64,000 nt of DNA from Przewalskia tangutica (GCA_029844215.1 JAQGDG010000048.1:248001-312000), one strand, 5' to 3'; counted from the first letter of the stretch, positions 43,722-55,734 are shown. Numbers and translations are program-made. The notes: a model not told the origin generated them from the letters alone.

Positions 43722-44885
43722 ATGCCTCGCGCCAAGGCAACCCCGGCAGATGGGCAAAGCGAGGAGCCGCTAGTAGGATACATAGAATGCGGGCGCAGCG
43801 GTCTTTACCGAGATAGTGCTTGAACGATGAGTTTTTGCGACGCCGCCACAAATTGAGTTTAGAGCGCAACGATGGGCCGCCGAGACCACGATTCGAGCCT
43901 CTCCCACAGGCGAGAGGATATAGTTACAAAGAGATGGCCCGCCATCGCCGTGATCGTGGCAGCACATGAGGATAGGCGGACGCAGCGCCTCGAGAGCACC
44001 CGTGGTTCACCCGAGATCGGATAGTTTGAGGCTACGGGACTTTCGAGTTGTAGCCCGCCGCGAGTTCTACGGGTCGAGGCCCGAGGATGATCCGCAGTGT
44101 TCATCCGAAGCGATTCTGGATCATAGAGTGATCAAGGCTTGAGACCGAGTCGGTGGTCTTAGGTTCGCATCGGCCGCGTGATCTGCAATGATCGTTTGAT
44201 CGTGGGAGCTGCGGGAGAGTATGCACTTCCAGCCATTTGGGACGAGTTCTCGTGGGCATTTCTTGCACATTTCTTGCCTCCACGATGATAAGGGCTCGGC
44301 CGATGATTTAACGCTGAGGCAGCCGCGCACGGCCGGGAGTACAATGTGGAGTTTGACTCATTAGCTCAGACGCCCCCGCATTGGTAGCCGACATGGAGGA
44401 CGAGTGCACCGCCACGCCACCGGACTTGACGACTACTTGGCGAGGCTTGTTCGGTGTAGCTCTTCACCGCATGGACATTGCCCGCATACGTGCTTATGAC
44501 CGATGTGAGGAGCGAGAGGTCGACGGAATGACCGAGATCGCGAGGAGAGGCCAGGGACAAACAGGTCTTTTGGCGACTTTCGAGGCGGACCGCCTCAACA
44601 TCGACTAGTTATGCGCCTCCGCCAAGCAGAGCAGTGGTCCTCCACAATCTTCGTGGCATCCAGAGTATTCGGAGCGTGTCGTGGCTCCAGGTTCAGATTT
44701 TCGGAGAGCGGTGTTAGCTACCGAAGCCACCCCTACCGTTGTGGCCGATGTGGTAGACTCCATTTTGGGGAGTGTCGTGCTAGTTCGGGAGTTTGTTTTA
44801 CATGCGACAGCAGGCCATTTTATGAAACTGTCCGACCGAGGTAGCATCGCGGGCAAAGACAAACTACGGATCTATGGCTGGTTCA
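43722..44885 (+). pseudogene. R6 gag pseudogene with zinc-knuckle end
   Basis: Start ATGCCTCGCGCC, 192 bp after the primer-binding site. Capsid-domain relics: REFYGSRPEDDP (about 44050-44090), GTSSRGHFLHISCL-type out-of-frame reading near 44240-44280, and YNVEFDSLA near 44340-44370. The C-terminal part is the best in the window. CGRCGRLHFGEC at 44740-44775 is a CX2CX3HX3C knuckle. It is followed by CFTC (about 44794-44805) and, one frame over, GHFMKLSDRG, the second CX2CX4HX4C-like knuckle with its final Cys lost. The nucleocapsid role (RNA binding and packaging) follows from the family. Stops and frameshifts elsewhere. Confidence 0.82.
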
Positions 44886-44899
44886 TCACCTTCATACAT

Positions 44900-45836
44900 G
44901 CACTGGCAGGCGCAGACCGTGATTAGAGTAAAGCGGTAGATACAGTATATCCTTAACCTCTAGAGTTTTGTATGCTTGTTATGATAATCTTATTGTGTGC
45001 TATGTACGGATAGCGTTGTGTTAATTGTGGGTTAGAAAACATGGTTAGTTGAAAGGGATAAGTATGGGGATAGGGAAGGTATGAACCTTAGAATATTGCA
45101 TGTTGAGACCTTAGATGTAAGGTCGTCTCGAGTAAAGGATTTTGCAAATGATCCTTGTCGGAGTGCTCTATATGCCTAGGGTGTATTAGCATGATAAGTC
45201 CTTGGGTAATGTGAGATGGAAGTGGTAGCTTTCATGACGTGAATTAGTAAGATTGTTCCGTATCGGGGAACAAGTGTTGGAGCGATAGCGGGTCGGGTTG
45301 AGTACCGATCGCGGGTCAACCCGCCGCGATGATTGGTGGTCGGTTCGTGGTCCCGGGTGGTAGGGTCACGAGGGTGATAGGCCCAAGTTTAGATGACCAT
45401 CGTATGAGTTCGTGGATATGTTCGACCAGAATCGGATCGTGGAGGCCGGGAATGGCCTTAAAGAAGATCGAGACTAGTAAGATGACCAAGTTTGGAGGTA
45501 GTGACTCCAGAAATTTTGGGAACTGAAGTAATGACTGAAGTATGGTACGTATACTAGAAGAGTTCAAGTGTTCAAGAAGAGTACGATGAGTAAGGAAAGA
45601 AGTGAACATGTGCTGAGAGAATGGAAATGATCATTACTTTTGTGAAGTAAAGGTGCGAAGGGAATATCTTTTAGACCGGGGGTGGAAGCTTTTGTAATGC
45701 TAGAGGTGATTCCTCGTTGACTTGGGTTAAGTAATTGCGCCTGTGTTATTTTGTGGCCAGGTGTGGCATGGGCAACTTGTTAAGAGAAACTTTATCGTTA
45801 TCCGTCGTGGAAGGAACATTCGAGACGAATGTTTCT
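44900..45836 (+). other. R6 3' non-coding region with conserved hairpin
   Basis: CCTTAACCTCTAGAG at about 44952, GAGACCTTAGATGTAAGGTC at about 45104, hairpin arms CGGGTTGA (45294-45301) and TCAACCCG (45316-45323), and GAAGGAACATTCGAGACGAATG before the tract. No open frame shared with the other copies. Confidence 0.62.
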
Positions 45837-45849
45837 AAGGAGGGGAGAA
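45837..45849 (+). other. R6 second polypurine tract
   Basis: AAGGAGGGGAGAA adjoining TGTTATACCCCG. Confidence 0.85.
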
Positions 45850-46596
45850 TGTTATACCCCGTATTTCCAGAGTATGTATGTGAGGGAGTACGTATAAAAT
45901 TTTAAGCCTTAAGTTAGGCAAGGACCGAAAATTTTGTGCACAACACACGAAAAGAATCGTTTTCCGACGAAACGTTTTCCAAACTTTTTGGCGAAGGAAA
46001 ATACTATATGTCATTTATTATTTTATGCGGATTTTTCCAGAGATGTAATATTTTGACCAACGAGGGCGACACTTGCCTCAAGTGGACGGCAAAGCCATGG
46101 GAGTCTTGGCACGTTTTTTGTGTTGATTTTTGGTCAAGGGTTAGGTAGGATATTTTGTGTAGTAGATGGATAAGGACACATGGATAAATCCTCACCCTAC
46201 ACTTGCACCACACTTGTCTTGATCTTGGCCATTGGTTGGCCTATAAATACCCCCTTAGTTTATGAACTTCTTCATCCACACTTAGACATTTCTAAGTCTT
46301 AAAATCCCTTCCCTCTCGAGAGCTCTGCCGAGAGCACCACTCCCCCCCCCCCTTCCTAGTTATGCTAGCCGAAACCCCTCCCCCTTTGTGAGCCTTGGCC
46401 GAAACTACCCCCCCTTACCTAGTTGTTTTCGTATAATACTCCCCCCTTGGTAGAAAAATACTCTCCAAGTATTGTTACTATTCCCAAATACCTTGGCCCA
46501 AATACCTTGTAGTATTCCAAGGTTATACCTATACCTTGGCCCAATAAATTGTCTTCTAGTATTGTTACTATTCCCAAATACCTTGGCCCAAATACC
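45850..46596 (+). mobile_element. R6 3' LTR, truncated at a rearrangement joint
   Basis: Begins TGTTATACCCCGTATTTCC with a U3 leader of the R5/R8 type, not the type of the central R6 LTR. TATA at 46242-46249, an 11-C run at 46342-46352, and an approximately 90-bp duplication of AGTATTGTTACTATTCCC...CCTTGGCCC (46470-46596). At about 46596 it is joined to antisense gag of R9; the remaining 2.3-2.6 kb of LTR is missing. Confidence 0.85.
46242..46249 (+). promoter_or_regulatory. TATA box, R6 truncated LTR
   Basis: TATAAATACCCCC, 392 bp into the LTR. A transcript starting here would run into antisense R9 gag and leader. Confidence 0.65.
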
Positions 46597-46638
46597 TGCC
46601 TTGCCCTTCTGGGCCCGGGTTGCCTTGCGTGGAGGCAT
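46597..46638 (-). pseudogene. R9 gag start, cut after 14 codons
   Basis: Minus-strand ATG at 46638, 193 bp after the R9 primer-binding site, reads MPPRKATRAQKGKA, the best-preserved gag N-terminus in the window. It then runs into antisense R6 LTR at about 46596, which fortuitously extends the open frame to 46405. The basic N-terminus fits gag; nothing else remains. Confidence 0.75.
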
Positions 46639-46750
46639 AACTGGTACAGAAAAGGAATACGTTAGAGGGGTCCAACTTATAACACAGCTCTAAAGCACGA
46701 TCTCAGAGTGAGAAGAATGGAAACCAATCCTAAATATCCTATAGCCTCCT

Positions 46751-46784
46751 GATTATTGGTGTGGTGCACAACACACCGATAATC
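46751..46784 (-). other. R9 leader stem-loop
   Basis: On the minus strand GATTATCGGTGTG, loop TTGTGCAC, CACACCAATAATC. The GGTGTG/CACACC stem is fully Watson-Crick and the lower stem has one mismatch. The loop contains GTGCAC. Confidence 0.65.
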
Positions 46785-46830
46785 AAGACTCTACTAGATA
46801 CGGTCTGTAGACACTTTCCGAGGATTAACT

Positions 46831-46842
46831 GCTCTGATACCA
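46831..46842 (-). other. R9 primer-binding site, intact
   Basis: TGGTATCAGAGC on the minus strand, all 12 bases as expected for the complement of the plant initiator tRNA-Met 3' end (family knowledge). It starts four bases from the LTR end TGTCACGACC (seen on the plus strand). Confidence 0.9.
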
Positions 46843-48895
46843 CTTTTGTCACGACCGATCCTGCCCGTGATCGTGCCTTACCCGCACCCCAAAGAGGCAT
46901 ACATCGTGAGTAACCAGCGGAATATAAAAACAAGACATGAAACAATATGAAATGAGAAACAGTTTATCTGAGAAAAAGTTGCCTTTCGGCATAAATATAT
47001 ACATCAAGAGGGAACAGTTACATCCCAACTTTACAACAGGACTACAGACCTCTAAGGAAGTAAACAACTATGGCGGGACAGGGCCCCGCCATACCCTGAA
47101 AGTACAAAATATCTACAACACCAGGGAGAGTCGTACCCAAAAGTCGAGCCTCCGGAGGAATGGAGCTCCTGACACCAGAGTAAAGATCCTAAGAATGAGG
47201 ATCTACCACCGCTTCCCTTACCGCGACATGAACGCACCTCAAGGAGGTCGAGACAACAGTACCAAGTATGTGAAACTGTAAAGTACTTTAAATGAAATCA
47301 TATCATTTTAAAACCAATTTTACAAATATGTACGAAACAACCAATGTAACCGCACATGTTGCCACAGCATAACCAAAAGCAAAATAAATATAACATAATT
47401 GGTCTTTTCTAGGCCGCTAATGATCGAAGCAAGGCCAATCGCCCATAGTATCATTATGCGAGCCTAATCTCGAACTCCCGCATCCGCATAGGTCACACGC
47501 ACCGCATGAGGTATTCTCGCATCATAGTCACATTGCATCGCATGCAGGTATACCTCGTGACGTAACACACCCGAGTGATCATCCCGAACTCCCGCATTCG
47601 CATGGTCACACGCATCGCATGAGGTATTCCTCGCATCGAGGTGGCAAGTCCTCGCATCATAACAAGTCGTGGGTATGTGATATAATAGCAAGATAATCCG
47701 CTTAACGTTTAACAACGTAAGCACAACAAGAATAACCCCCTTACACAAACATCACAAGACACTAACACACGTAGTATCATAATATGTCTATTTATCAAAA
47801 CCATCTTACTACACTTTCCAGAAATCAATACAAGGCGTTCATAAAAAAATAAGTAAACCGTTCCTTTTATCTTTCTTAAGTCTTTATACCTAACTTCCCA
47901 TAAAGCTAGTATAACTCTTAAGCTTTTTGTTTAAAAACCAAGTATTACTCTTCTTTTAAAAATTATTCATAATTCTTTTGAAATACTTCAAGATTCTTAT
48001 TATTTAGACTCAAGTCAAAAGACATCAAAGTAAAACCATGTTCAGTTAACACACGACGCTCACCGTACTATATATATATTTTAAAAATATCATGCTCAAG
48101 AGGATAGGAAGAATCACATACCTCCTCGGCGAAATCCACCTGCCAAGTCGAATATGTCGCGCGCAGAGTATCAACCTATAATAGTCAAATACGTCCATCA
48201 ACGTCTAGACTACTTTGTAGAATATTCTAAGCAGAAGGTTCTCTATTCTACGGAAAATTGGGCAGCACTTCCCTACCCGTCAAACTACTCAAGTCTCATC
48301 AGAATACAAATTCCATGTAAGTACAGTTCAATTCACTTCTTTTATACCATCCTTCTATAAAATGTAAATACAGTCCAATTCTCTTCTTTAATATCCTTCT
48401 ATACCATATACGCAATTCTAAACTACTATTAAATGTAATCTCCAATTACAATAGAAGGACAAGATATTTACCTCGGTAAGCCCAAAATTATCCAAGTTTA
48501 AATGTCGATCCTGAACAACGTTTAGCTCCTAATTTGCACGCTCCGATAGCTTCAAGAAACCCTTAGTAGTTTCTAAACAACTTCTACTTAACACTTCAAC
48601 CAACTATGAAGATTTTCCTAGGGTTTCGTTTTGTGACTAAAGGATATAAAGTAGTATTTTCGGGCTTTTAGTATAGAGGTAACTTGGGAATACTACAAGG
48701 GATTTGGGCTAAGGTATTTTGGAATAGTAACACTACTAGAAGACAATTTCTACCAAGGGTGGGGGGTGTTGTTTCGGACGAGACAACTAGGAAAGGGGGG
48801 GAAGAGTTGGGACGAGAACTTCAACAAGGGAGAGGGAGTTTTTGGAGACTTGGAAATTGTTTTTGTGGATGAAGAAGTCTTGCACTTGAGGGGGG

Positions 48896-48903
48896 TATTT
48901 ATA
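48896..48903 (-). promoter_or_regulatory. TATA box, R9 LTR
   Basis: TATAAATACCCCCC on the minus strand, about 520 bp into the LTR. Confidence 0.7.
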
Positions 48904-48982
48904 GAACCTTCAATGGCCAAGATTAAAACAAATGGAGGGTGTAGATTAAGTAGCTTGTGTGAGTGGAGTCTTCCACCAAGTG

Positions 48983-49050
48983 TCCACCACAATATTGGGA
49001 CATATGTCCACCACAACATTGGAACATATGTCCACCACAACAAAGAGCCA
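48983..49050 (-). repeat. 24-bp tandem array in R9 U3
   Basis: Units TCCACCACAA(T/C)ATTGG(G/A)ACATATG start at 48983, 49007 and 49031 (the third partial), in U3 upstream of the TATA box. Not seen in the other LTRs. Confidence 0.85.
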
Positions 49051-49421
49051 TGTGGCCTTCCACTAGCACAAAAAAAATGTCCAAGGCAAGCCCTCACTTG
49101 CCCACAAAAATCGTCCACCTACTCCCACTCACCCAAAGAAAATATCTTGCAAGACTTGACTATTTGACTTATCCACTAGCCCAACATTTTCGTCCAAACA
49201 TGCCACCTAAGGGTGACACATGTCGCCCTCCTATTGGTCCAAAATATTTCATCTCTCGGAAAAATCCGTAATCGGTTAAAATATTAAAAACGTAGAATTT
49301 CCTTCACAAGGTTCGGAATCTTTTCCGTTGAAAGTTCACAATTTCATCCTAAACCTAATTAGGGCTTAAACAATTGTACGTACATCCTCACATACATACT
49401 CTGGAAATACGGGGTATAACA

Positions 49422-49977
49422 TATCAAGTCATAACAACTTTTCAAGACAAGTCACAATACCTTTTAGAAATACATTTAGGCTTCTAAATCAAGTGACTTC
49501 TTTCTTTTAAAACTTTAAGCAATTGATGCCTTTAAAATCAATTTGCCTTTCATTATTTCAAGTCATTTTTCATACTTAAATTTCTTAGAGTAAACCACTC
49601 TTTAACTTTCCATAAAGCTATTATAACCAACTTCCCATAAAGCCGTTATACTAGCTTTATACTTTAGAAACTTACATTCTTCTTTATAACCGAGAGACTT
49701 AAACTTTCCAAACAAAACAAGTGTCATATACCTTCAAAAATACTTTAAGTCTCTTAACATTTAGAAAGTAAGATATCCTTAATATTTTAAACAAGTGAGT
49801 TAATTCCCTAACTCAACCAACTTGGACATTTCTTATAATAAGCCAAGGATATCAAAGGAACTAAATTCGTCAAAACCTCGTACGTCTACCGTACTATATA
49901 CTTACAACTATTCATGCTCAAGAGATAGGAAAGTTCCACATACCTCTTCGGTTCAATCCACTTGCTAAGTCCAATAT
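49422..49977 (-). mobile_element. R10: minus-strand LTR fragment between R9 and R11
   Basis: 556 bp of LTR middle: GTTATAAC/CTTTATG modules near 49610-49665 (minus sense), and AAGAGACTTGAA-type repeats. It shows family homology but neither LTR end. R9 cuts it on the left and R11 on the right; the rest must lie beyond R12, right of the window. Confidence 0.7.
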
Positions 49978-50339
49978 TGTTATACCCCGTAGTTCCGGAG
50001 TATGTATGTAAGGACGTACGTACGAATGTATAAACCATAATTAGGGTAAGAATGAAAGATGTGATTTCTCGACGGAAAATATTTTCGAACCTTGTGAAGG
50101 AAATTTTACGTTTTCGATATTTTATCCAATTATGGAATTTTTCCGAGTGATTAAATATTTTGGACCAATAGGAGGGCGACATGTGTCACCCCAAGAGCCA
50201 TGTTGGACGTTTTTTTTCAAGTTAGTGGGCAAGTCAAATGGTCAAAGTCTTGCATGACATTTGTGGGACAAGTGGAGAAAGGAACCTACACAAACAATCT
50301 ATACCATACACATGTTTCAATCCTAACCCTTGGTTGTCC

Positions 50340-50347
50340 TATATAAA
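50340..50347 (+). promoter_or_regulatory. TATA box, R11 LTR
   Basis: TATATAAACACC, 362 bp into the LTR; same variant as in the central R6 LTR. Confidence 0.65.
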
Positions 50348-51092
50348 CACCTCTAGTTGATGAAAATCTTCCACACTTAGAATATTTCAAGACTTGAAAA
50401 TATTTTTCTCTCCCTCCCTTGTGCTCTCGTCCAACCCCTTTATTTCTTGAGCAAATGTTGTCCAAAAATTCTTAAACTTATAAGTGTTCTTCCTTAATGT
50501 ATTAGGAAGATTATTAACCAAGAGTTAGACAAGATTTCACACCCCTAGCCTCAAAAATCCTCACAAAGCCGAGAGTGGACAGATTTGGAACTTTAGTGTT
50601 CTTCACTTTTTGGAGTTAATTCTTGAATAGAAGTTGGTTAGAAACTTCTAAGGGTGACTTGTGGTGGTTTGGAACACAAATATTGTAGCTAAAACTTGCT
50701 TAGGAGCGACTTTAAGTTCTTGGATATTTTTGGGCTATTATTGAGGTAATGAACCTTAACCTCTTTGTGAAGTTGATTATTATGTATATTGGATATTATA
50801 CATATATTGGAAGTATATTATGAAGTATGGGATATAAGGAAAGATTTGGATCTTGTTAAGATGTTAAAAGGAGAATTGGCATATTAAGCCATTAAAATGG
50901 TAAAAATGTATCCATTACTTACTAAGAAGTTAACAACAAAGGAACTATAACTTATATTAAGATTGGAATATAAGTTGGAAGACTAATGAAGTAATTGGAT
51001 AAATAAAATTGTAAAAGTTGGCCAAGGACCCCAACTTAAGGACCGTATTTACTTTGGACCGTATTTACTTTGGACTGTATTTACATTGTTGT

Positions 51093-51350
51093 TAAGGGGA
51101 AGATTGTTAAATCGCGTTCCGTTTGGGCGTGTGATCCCCTTCTTTAATTATTGTTGTTATGAAGGAGAGATTGTTAATCGCGTTCCGTTTGGGCGTGTTA
51201 TCCCCTTTTTTAATTATTGTTGTTATGAAGGAGAGATTGTTAATCGCGTTCCGTTTGGGCGTGTTATCCCTTTCTTTAATTATTGTTGTTATTAAGGAGA
51301 GATTGTTAATCGCGTTCCGTTTGGTCGTGTGATCCCCTTCTTTAAAATTC
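51093..51350 (+). repeat. Exact 66-bp tandem array, R11 LTR
   Basis: Four near-identical units with GATTGTTAATCGCGTTCCG and TTTAATTATTGTTGTTATGAAG, ATCGCG recurring at 51111, 51177, 51243 and 51309. Because 66 is a multiple of three, an open frame with a repeated 22-residue peptide crosses it; nothing else supports coding. Other LTRs have a single related CACGTCCG...CGTGTAAACCCC element here. Confidence 0.9.
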
Positions 51351-51466
51351 GGAATTATTGCACCTTAATTATAGTATGTTAATTATCATATTCGCCTTGA
51401 AAAGGTGGAAAATTGAGTAGAAACGGGGGAGGTGCTGCCGAATTTTCCGTAGGATATGGAACCTTG

Positions 51467-52954
51467 TGTCACGACCCATTCCGGGGCCCGTGACTGGTGC
51501 CTTACCGGGGCACCCAAGTAGTCATACATCAGAGTAATCAGCGGAAATATAAAACAAGACATAAAACAGTTTATAAAATAAGACACAGTTTATGTGAGAA
51601 AACGTCGTCTTTCGGCATATATATATAAACATGGTTTAGCAGTTACATCCGACATCGCATAACATGACTACGCACTTCTAAGGAAATATACAACTATGGC
51701 GGACAGGCCCCGCCATACCGATCAGACAAAACTATCTACAACAGGAGATCATACCCAAAAGTAGAGCCTCCTAAAAGATGGAGCTCCCGACACCAACGTA
51801 GAGATCCTAAGAATGTGGATCTAGCACTGCCGCTTACCGCGGCATGAACGCAGCCCCGGAAGTCAAGACAGTACTAAGTATATGAAATCAGAAAGTACTT
51901 AAATGAAAACATATCATTTTAAATTCGGTTTGCAAGTATGAAACAACCAGGGACCGCATAGTGCCACATCATAAACAAGAGCAAATAGGTAAATCAGAAT
52001 GTGTCTTTTCTAGGTCGCGAATGATCGAAGCAGGCTAATTGCCCGTAGTATCACCATGCAAGCCTAATCTCGACTCAGAGTCCGCATAGGCCACTCACAT
52101 AGGCCCGCATAGGGTACATAACCCGCATCGAGGGTAGCTACTCCTGCATCGCCCCGACTCGTAGTCCGCACGGCCACATAGACCGCATGAGGTATAACCC
52201 CGCATCACTAACCCGAACTCCCGTAGCCCGCATAGGTCCTCGACTGCATGAGGTATTCTCAATCATGGTCCTGCATCACCGAGTCTACCCCGCATCGGAG
52301 GCGCCTTAACCCCTGCATATGTCAAGAGGTGAGTGATAGTATACTAACATAACAACTTATCTTTAAACAAATGTAAGCACAACAAGAATACTCTCTTATA
52401 CAAACGTTATACAAGACACTAACACACATAGCATCATATCATGTCTACTTATCAAACCATCTTATTATTCTTTTCACAATTCAATATAAGTCCGTTATAA
52501 ACACATAGGCAAACTGCTTTCTTTTATCAATCTTAAGTGGTTATACTTAACTTCCCATAAAGCTAGTATAACTCTTAAGCTTCGCTTTAAAACCAATTAG
52601 TTCTCTTCTAAAAATGATTCAAGATTCTTTTGAAATGCTTTCGCTTCTTATTATTCAGTGCTTAAGCCGCGAGGCATTGCCGTAGTATTATTCAGCTTAA
52701 GCGGGAGGCATTGCCGTAGTTATTATTCGCTAACACACGCACGCCTACCGCATTACATATATATTGTAAAATATCATGCTTTAGGAAGAATCACATACCT
52801 TCTCGAAATCCACCGCCAAGTTGAATATGTCGCGCGTAGAGAATCCGCCATAATAGTCACGCACATCTATCAAAGTCTAGACTACTCAAGGTCATTCTAA
52901 ACAGAGGTTCACAATTTATGGAAAGTCCAAAGACTTCCTACCCTGAGCTATATA
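51467..52954 (-). mobile_element. R12 3' LTR, 3' part
   Basis: The plus strand begins TGTCACGACCCATTCC, the reverse complement of the LTR end. Landmarks include a CATGCGG-type array (52065-52320) and the minus-sense TTATAC/CTTTATG module near 52550. It is interrupted at 52955 by R13 and resumes at 61799. The left flank CCTTG (51462-51466) is the expected 5-bp target; its partner is outside the window. Confidence 0.87.
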
Positions 52955-53267
52955 TGTTATACCTCGTAGTTGCGTGGTATGTTTGTGAGGACGCACGATT
53001 TGAGTACGCGTAAATTTTGAAAAGAAAGAAAGATGTGAGTTTTCACTTTAAAAGTTTCCTGCTATTTGTGAAGAAAAGGTTCGTTAACGGGAATTGGATT
53101 CCCAGATTTGGTATTTGGACTTCATAGATTATATTAGAATTATGGAATTTTATTTTCTGAAATGGTCACGTGGGCCCACGGAGAAATTTACTTGCCATGG
53201 CCCACTTTGTTTTCTAGATTTTGGCCATCAGGATATTTTTCAAAGACGCTTTTTAGGGCTATTAGGA

Positions 53268-53283
53268 GGTGACACGTGTCACC
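53268..53283. promoter_or_regulatory. G-box palindrome, R13 5' LTR
   Basis: GGTGACACGTGTCACC, 16 bp, perfect. The 3' LTR copy at 58240-58257 is 18 bp. The second palindrome follows at 53445-53466. Confidence 0.6.
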
Positions 53284-53693
53284 CCGCCAGTGGCTTGGCC
53301 AAAGTTACCTTGGGCACAAGTGCCGACTCAGAGTCGCTCCGACTAAACGCTTTCCACAGCTTTCGTAGGGAAAATTCCGCCATGTCCTTTTTAATTTTTG
53401 GATTTTTCCGAGAGACGAACATTTTGGACCAACGGAGGGTGACATGTGTCACCCTCACATCGGAAGCAAGGGCGCCCAAGTGGAAGAGGTGGTTCACGAA
53501 TTGGCTTGATCTTTGTGGCTCACGTTTTGGCCCTATTGGTTCCTTGTTTTGTGCCTTGTTTTGGCCTTGTTTTGTGGCTTGTCTTGTGCCATGTTTTGTG
53601 GAGTAGGAGTTAAGGTGCACTTGGCTTGATCAAGGCCTTACACTTGCCTTGCACATGGCTTGATCTTGGCCATTGGTTGGCATTTGGGTTTGC

Positions 53694-53701
53694 TATAAAT
53701 A
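53694..53701 (+). promoter_or_regulatory. TATA box, R13 5' LTR
   Basis: TATAAATACCCCC, 739 bp into the LTR. Confidence 0.7.
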
Positions 53702-55734
53702 CCCCCTTAGTTGATGAACTTTCTTCATCCAAAAATCATTTCCAAGTCTTGAAATCTCTCCCCTTGCGAGTTGAAATTGCCCAAGCCCTCCCCTCATGAG
53801 CTCGCCGGCAGGTCTCCCTCAGAGCGAGAGCCGCCGCTGGTACCCCCTAGCCTAGTTGTTTTCGTATTATTCCCCTTGTTGTGGTATAGAAATACTCCCC
53901 TAGTATTGTTATAATGCCCAAAATACCTTAGCCTTGTGCCTTGTAGTATTCCAAAGATACCTCTTTACGTAGAGTCCTAAATACTACCTTTCGCCCTTTA
54001 GTCTCAAACCGAAACCCTAAGGAAATCTTCATCGCTGGTCAAGATGTGAGTAGAAGTTGGTTAGAACTTCTAAGGGTTGCTCAGGGTGGCTGGAGCGCAC
54101 GGAGTGGAGCTCAACCGTGCTCAGGAGCGACATTACACTCGGATAATTTTGGGCTTATCGAGGTAATTATCTGTTCCCACTAGTGTAAATGGAAATTACC
54201 TGTTTGTGAGGATAGATAGTTGAAGATACTATATACGGGACTATACTTAGTATTCGCAATGTCTTTGACTTAAGCCCAAGAATAAAGAATCAATCGAATC
54301 AGATTTACATAGATCAGATTGCAAAGAGACTTGTGTAATTGTACGCCGCCCGTTAGACGTGTTAACCCTCGTCAAGCCGTAGCCGACCGATAGAGTGAGA
54401 GATTTACGCCACATGGGGTGAGGTGCCGAATTTTCTATAGAAAGATAAACTTGTGTTTTGGGGGTTAATAGACGCCAGACCTTTATAGTGAAAGTACTAA
54501 GAGTAGCGTATTCTACCGGCGAGCGAAAGTGGCTAGTGCGTTGTAGTACTGGAGCATTTTGCTTATTGTCGATAAATCGTCGCGAGGTACGTGAACCTCT
54601 TCCTATCTCTTCTAGCATGATACGTGTGTAACTATGTAGTACGGTAGACGCATACGTGTTTAAAGTATTTGATTGTTTGAAACATAAAGTGTTATAACGC
54701 TTTACGGGAAGTCGTTATAACAAATTTTACGTAGGTAAGAAAATACTTTGCGGGTTTTAAAAGGTAATCATGTGAATTATAACCGCTTGTTATAATAAAG
54801 AACTTGATGTATTTCAAAAGATTTATAAATCGCTTTGAAGTGAGAGTAACACTTTGTTTTAAAAGGTTTTAAAAAGAGTTATACTAGCTTTACGGGAGTT
54901 AGGTATAATGTCTTAAGAGAGGTAAAGAAAATGGTTTATCGATGTTAAGTTAAGAGACTTGATCTTACGAGATAAGAGACTTAACTTATTTGTTTTAATG
55001 CGGATGTTTGTGAAACCTCATTCGCGAGTAATGAGTACTTTGGTGTTATTTAAAGGATAAGGTTTTACCGATTTCGAAATCGAACGTGTATCGGCTGCAT
55101 CACCGCAAATGCTAATAAAGGAAAATGTATTGAATAATGTCAGATCGTATTAAAACCGCAGAAACCTCCATCCGCATAAACTAAGATGAGACAAAATGAT
55201 ATTACATTTTCTAGATCATGGTCGTAATAAGAATGTTGTAAACAAGAATAACCTACTCTCACGCGAGACATATATTACTCAATTGTTCTAAAAGGAATCA
55301 AGTGATTAAGTTTACGAACTATGAAACCATTTGAAAACGAAGTTTCGAGTAATCAAACTAGTAAACCGAACTTAGGAAAAGAATGTTGTTACTTGATTTT
55401 GAAAAGGAATGTGGCCTGGCCATTCTAATACTACGTATCGGGTGACTTTGATAAAAGTAATGGATCTCTTTAAGGAACTTAACTTACGTAGTACTTTAGG
55501 TTAAAACCCTGACGCTGGCATAAAATGAAAGTACTTGAGTCAGGTATAACTCTATGCTTGTTTGTTGTGAAACTTGCCTATGCTTGTTGTTGTGAAACTT
55601 GCCTATGCCGTGATGATAGCCTTGTGCAAGTTGTTGTATTTCGTGTTACCGCCTCTCGATGGAGGTCGCTGACTTGTCGAGAACTTACTCGACGCGCGCC
55701 AGCTGACGAGAAATTCCACGCACGCCTCGCTGAT

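Larger units (their letters stand above)
46597..49421 (-). mobile_element. R9: 5' end of a minus-strand element (LTR plus 250 bp of leader/gag)
   Basis: LTR 46847-49421 (2575 bp), primer-binding site, leader hairpin and gag start, then the rearrangement joint. Leftward from 49421 the LTR starts TGTTATACCCCGTATTTCC. Landmarks: TATA on the minus strand at 48896-48903, a 24-bp array at 48983-49050, and a CATGCGG-type array at 47480-47670. It interrupts LTR R10 at 49422. This copy keeps motifs that other copies have lost, for example an intact primer-binding site. Confidence 0.88.
49978..51466 (+). mobile_element. R11: plus-strand LTR, 5' part (cut by R12)
   Basis: Begins TGTTATACCCCGTAGTTCCGG. 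It has a GAGGGCGACATGTGTCACCCC palindrome variant near 50172, TATATAAACACC at 50340-50347, the GGGCTATTATTGAGG block near 50731, and a 66-bp array (51093-51350). It stops at GGAACCTTG where R12 enters. It is more diverged from the other LTRs between 50400 and 51080 than they are from each other, so it may represent an older subfamily. Confidence 0.82.

Noticed and set aside
51086..51295. Plus-strand frame of 69 codons with three copies of a 22-residue unit
   Set aside because: Produced by a 66-bp tandem array within an LTR; no gene context and no conservation outside the array.
51093..51350. Centromeric or telomeric satellite
   Set aside because: Only four units, confined to one LTR; no telomere-type heptamer arrays and no long satellite anywhere in the window.
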